A DNA stretch of 55,000 nucleotides from Chrysomallon squamiferum (taxonomy: Eukaryota > Mollusca > Gastropoda > Neomphalida > Peltospiridae), in assembly GCA_012295275.1 (NCBI GenBank), contig CM022679.1, positions 16,530,842 to 16,585,841 on the forward strand, in the 5' to 3' direction. The position numbers were made by a program, and so were the translations under genes. Within the stretch, counting starts at the first letter, position 1. Each line of letters begins with the position of its first letter. Shown piece by piece: positions 54,056-55,000 of the stretch. The notes beneath the pieces were generated by a model that worked only from the letters and a program-made list of their open reading frames with translations, had not been told where the DNA came from and did no database searches.

Positions 54056-54373
54056 TATTATTTCATTTCCTGTATTGTCAGTATATGGTGTATTACTAAC
54101 ACACCGAAATTCACCAAGCCTAACATTTTAAATTCCATCGAAGGTATTTCCTTGCATTAATAGACAAACTCTCTTTTTATTGTAACGAGGAGCCGCCCAC
54201 AGTTTTTCCCGCAATCTGACGTCTGCTAGAAATGTGCCGTGCGCAAAAGTTTGTTTCCATCAACCGGCCACGCGCATTGCTGGTGTGTACATCGGGTTTG
54301 ACACATCGAGGGACATCCTACAGTCGGAGTACTGTCGCTCAGTTAGTATCCACGAGTTTGACTCTCTTGAAAC
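51613..54373. other. Region upstream of the PDZ gene (right part)
   Basis: Contains a diverged copy of the sequence flanking the minisatellite (51605-51650 versus 51859-51905), a second diverged direct duplication (about 52130 versus 52470), poly(A) at 52762-52791, AT-rich simple sequence at 53540-53690 and a (CT)n tract at 53977-54050. From about 54185 to 54373 base composition becomes balanced, as expected for the promoter and 5' UTR of the PDZ gene. No other gene seen. Confidence 0.55.
53977..54050. repeat. (CT)n microsatellite upstream of the PDZ gene
   Basis: About 37 perfect CT units, 320-400 bp before the PDZ gene start codon. It could affect promoter structure, but nothing in the sequence proves that. 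Confidence 0.97.
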
Positions 54374-54502
54374 ATGAGTAACATTGAGCAGCAAGCAGCA
54401 GAAACACTGCAGATCTTTCTTACCAGGCCGGACACAGCCACCCCTTGGGGGTTCCGTCTTCAGGGCGGAGTGGATTTTAGCACCCCGTTATCCATCCAAG
54501 TG
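54374..54502 (+). CDS. PDZ-domain protein of the Zasp/PDLIM/LDB3 type, first coding exon, partial
   Basis: The ATG at 54374 opens a 43-codon exon ending at a consensus donor (gtg|gtaagt, phase 0). The peptide begins MSNIEQQAAETLQIFLTRPD, continues with TPWGFRLQGGVDF and ends PLSIQV. The PWGFRLQGGxDF segment is the first strand and carboxylate-binding loop (GF-type) of the N-terminal PDZ domain in Zasp52, LDB3/Cypher and PDLIM proteins. Those proteins join an N-terminal PDZ domain to LIM domains and bind alpha-actinin at Z-discs and stress fibres. The rest of the PDZ domain and any ZM or LIM domains lie beyond the window. Which member of the family this is cannot be decided from 43 residues. 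The upstream 150 bp is GC-richer than the surroundings, consistent with a promoter and 5' UTR. Confidence 0.82.
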
Positions 54503-55000
54503 GTAAGTTTTTATTTATTTTTGTTAGTATTTTTTTTAGGTTTTTTTTTTTTAGGTTTTTTTGGAAAATAACTATCAAGGTGTATCGGTTTTATTATTTA
54601 AACGTAAGTCAATGTTTATTTTATGCTTTGTTGAGTTTATGGACTACGAAATGTGCGATATCTGTAATAATAACCGCACAAACAAAACCGCTATTTTAGC
54701 CATTAAAGCGAAGTCGTTGGCACCGTGCCTGAAACAGAAAGTTAATGTCGGTGTTTCTCCCAGCCGCTCGCTACAAGAGATAGGAAGTGTGAGTAGTGTT
54801 CTTCTTGCGCTGACGGTAATGAGTCGCTATATATGGATTAGAGACTGGCGTTCCAAAAATACCTGTGCGACAGACTGTGCTGTGTGTTTAATACCTGAGT
54901 AAAGCTCTGTAGGTAGCTGGGTGAGGACGGGATGACAGTCACCTTTCAACACCTTTAACTGATTGCTTTTGTACTGTGACACCCACTGACACACGTGTTT
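54503..55000 (+). other. Start of intron 1 of the PDZ gene
   Basis: Sequence after the gtaagt donor, opening with a T/TTTTTAG-rich stretch. The 113-codon frame at 54561-54902 lacks recognisable features and is treated as intronic. Confidence 0.6.

Noticed and set aside
54561-54902. 113-codon frame after the PDZ exon
   Set aside because: It lies after a consensus donor, shows no PDZ continuation or other motif, and includes Cys/Asn-rich chance sequence.

Overview
This is an AT-rich metazoan nuclear window with spliced genes, consensus GT..AG introns, long intergenic spaces and very dense microsatellites ((TAA)n, (GA)n, (GT)n, (TATG)n). The style suits an invertebrate, most likely a lophotrochozoan such as a mollusc. 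That placement is inference from genome texture and protein divergence, not from a diagnostic marker.

Layout. 1-3.6 kb: the last three coding exons of LAMTOR3 (+), the MP1 scaffold of the Ragulator complex; a decayed coiled-coil-like reading frame lies antisense in the preceding intron. 7.1-46.6 kb: seven TMEM26-like multi-pass membrane protein genes, called A to G here: A (+, 7128-11780), B (+, 13224-18613), C (-, 22537-24159), D (+, 29656-33042), E (-, 36046-37724), F (-, 39240-40655), G (-, 43803-46576). A partial eighth copy (exon 3 only, 34853-35091) lies downstream of D. 54.4 kb: the first coding exon of a PDZ-domain gene of the Zasp/PDLIM/LDB3 type (+), which runs off the window.

All seven TMEM26-like genes share one architecture. 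Exon 1 encodes two membrane helices and ends in phase 2. Exon 2 encodes one helix plus a short loop and ends in phase 0. Exon 3 carries the family signature (LPRGKLSRDQLSQLL) and the remaining helices. Gene A has one more intron inside the loop before the last helices. Genes A, B and G keep a long loop with an F-x-T-E-[IL]-W motif. C, D, E and F have lost it. Exon 2 carries an N-glycosylation sequon in A, B, E, F and G but not in C or D.

The cluster looks like a tandem array that has kept rearranging. C and D are divergent, similar to each other, and separated by an imperfect palindrome centred near 27.35 kb with several CRE-like TGACGTCA sites. E and F share an almost identical stretch of exon 2, as if by gene conversion. 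E carries a 1-nt shift near its 3' end. D has shed an exon-3 fragment. Non-coding features include a 31-bp minisatellite of about 1.45 kb in intron 1 of gene B, a 32-bp minisatellite at 51.2-51.6 kb, a mariner-like MITE at 12.0-12.3 kb and a possible tRNA-derived SINE at about 13.9-14.1 kb. The molecular function of TMEM26 proteins is poorly known, so no pathway is assigned to the array.
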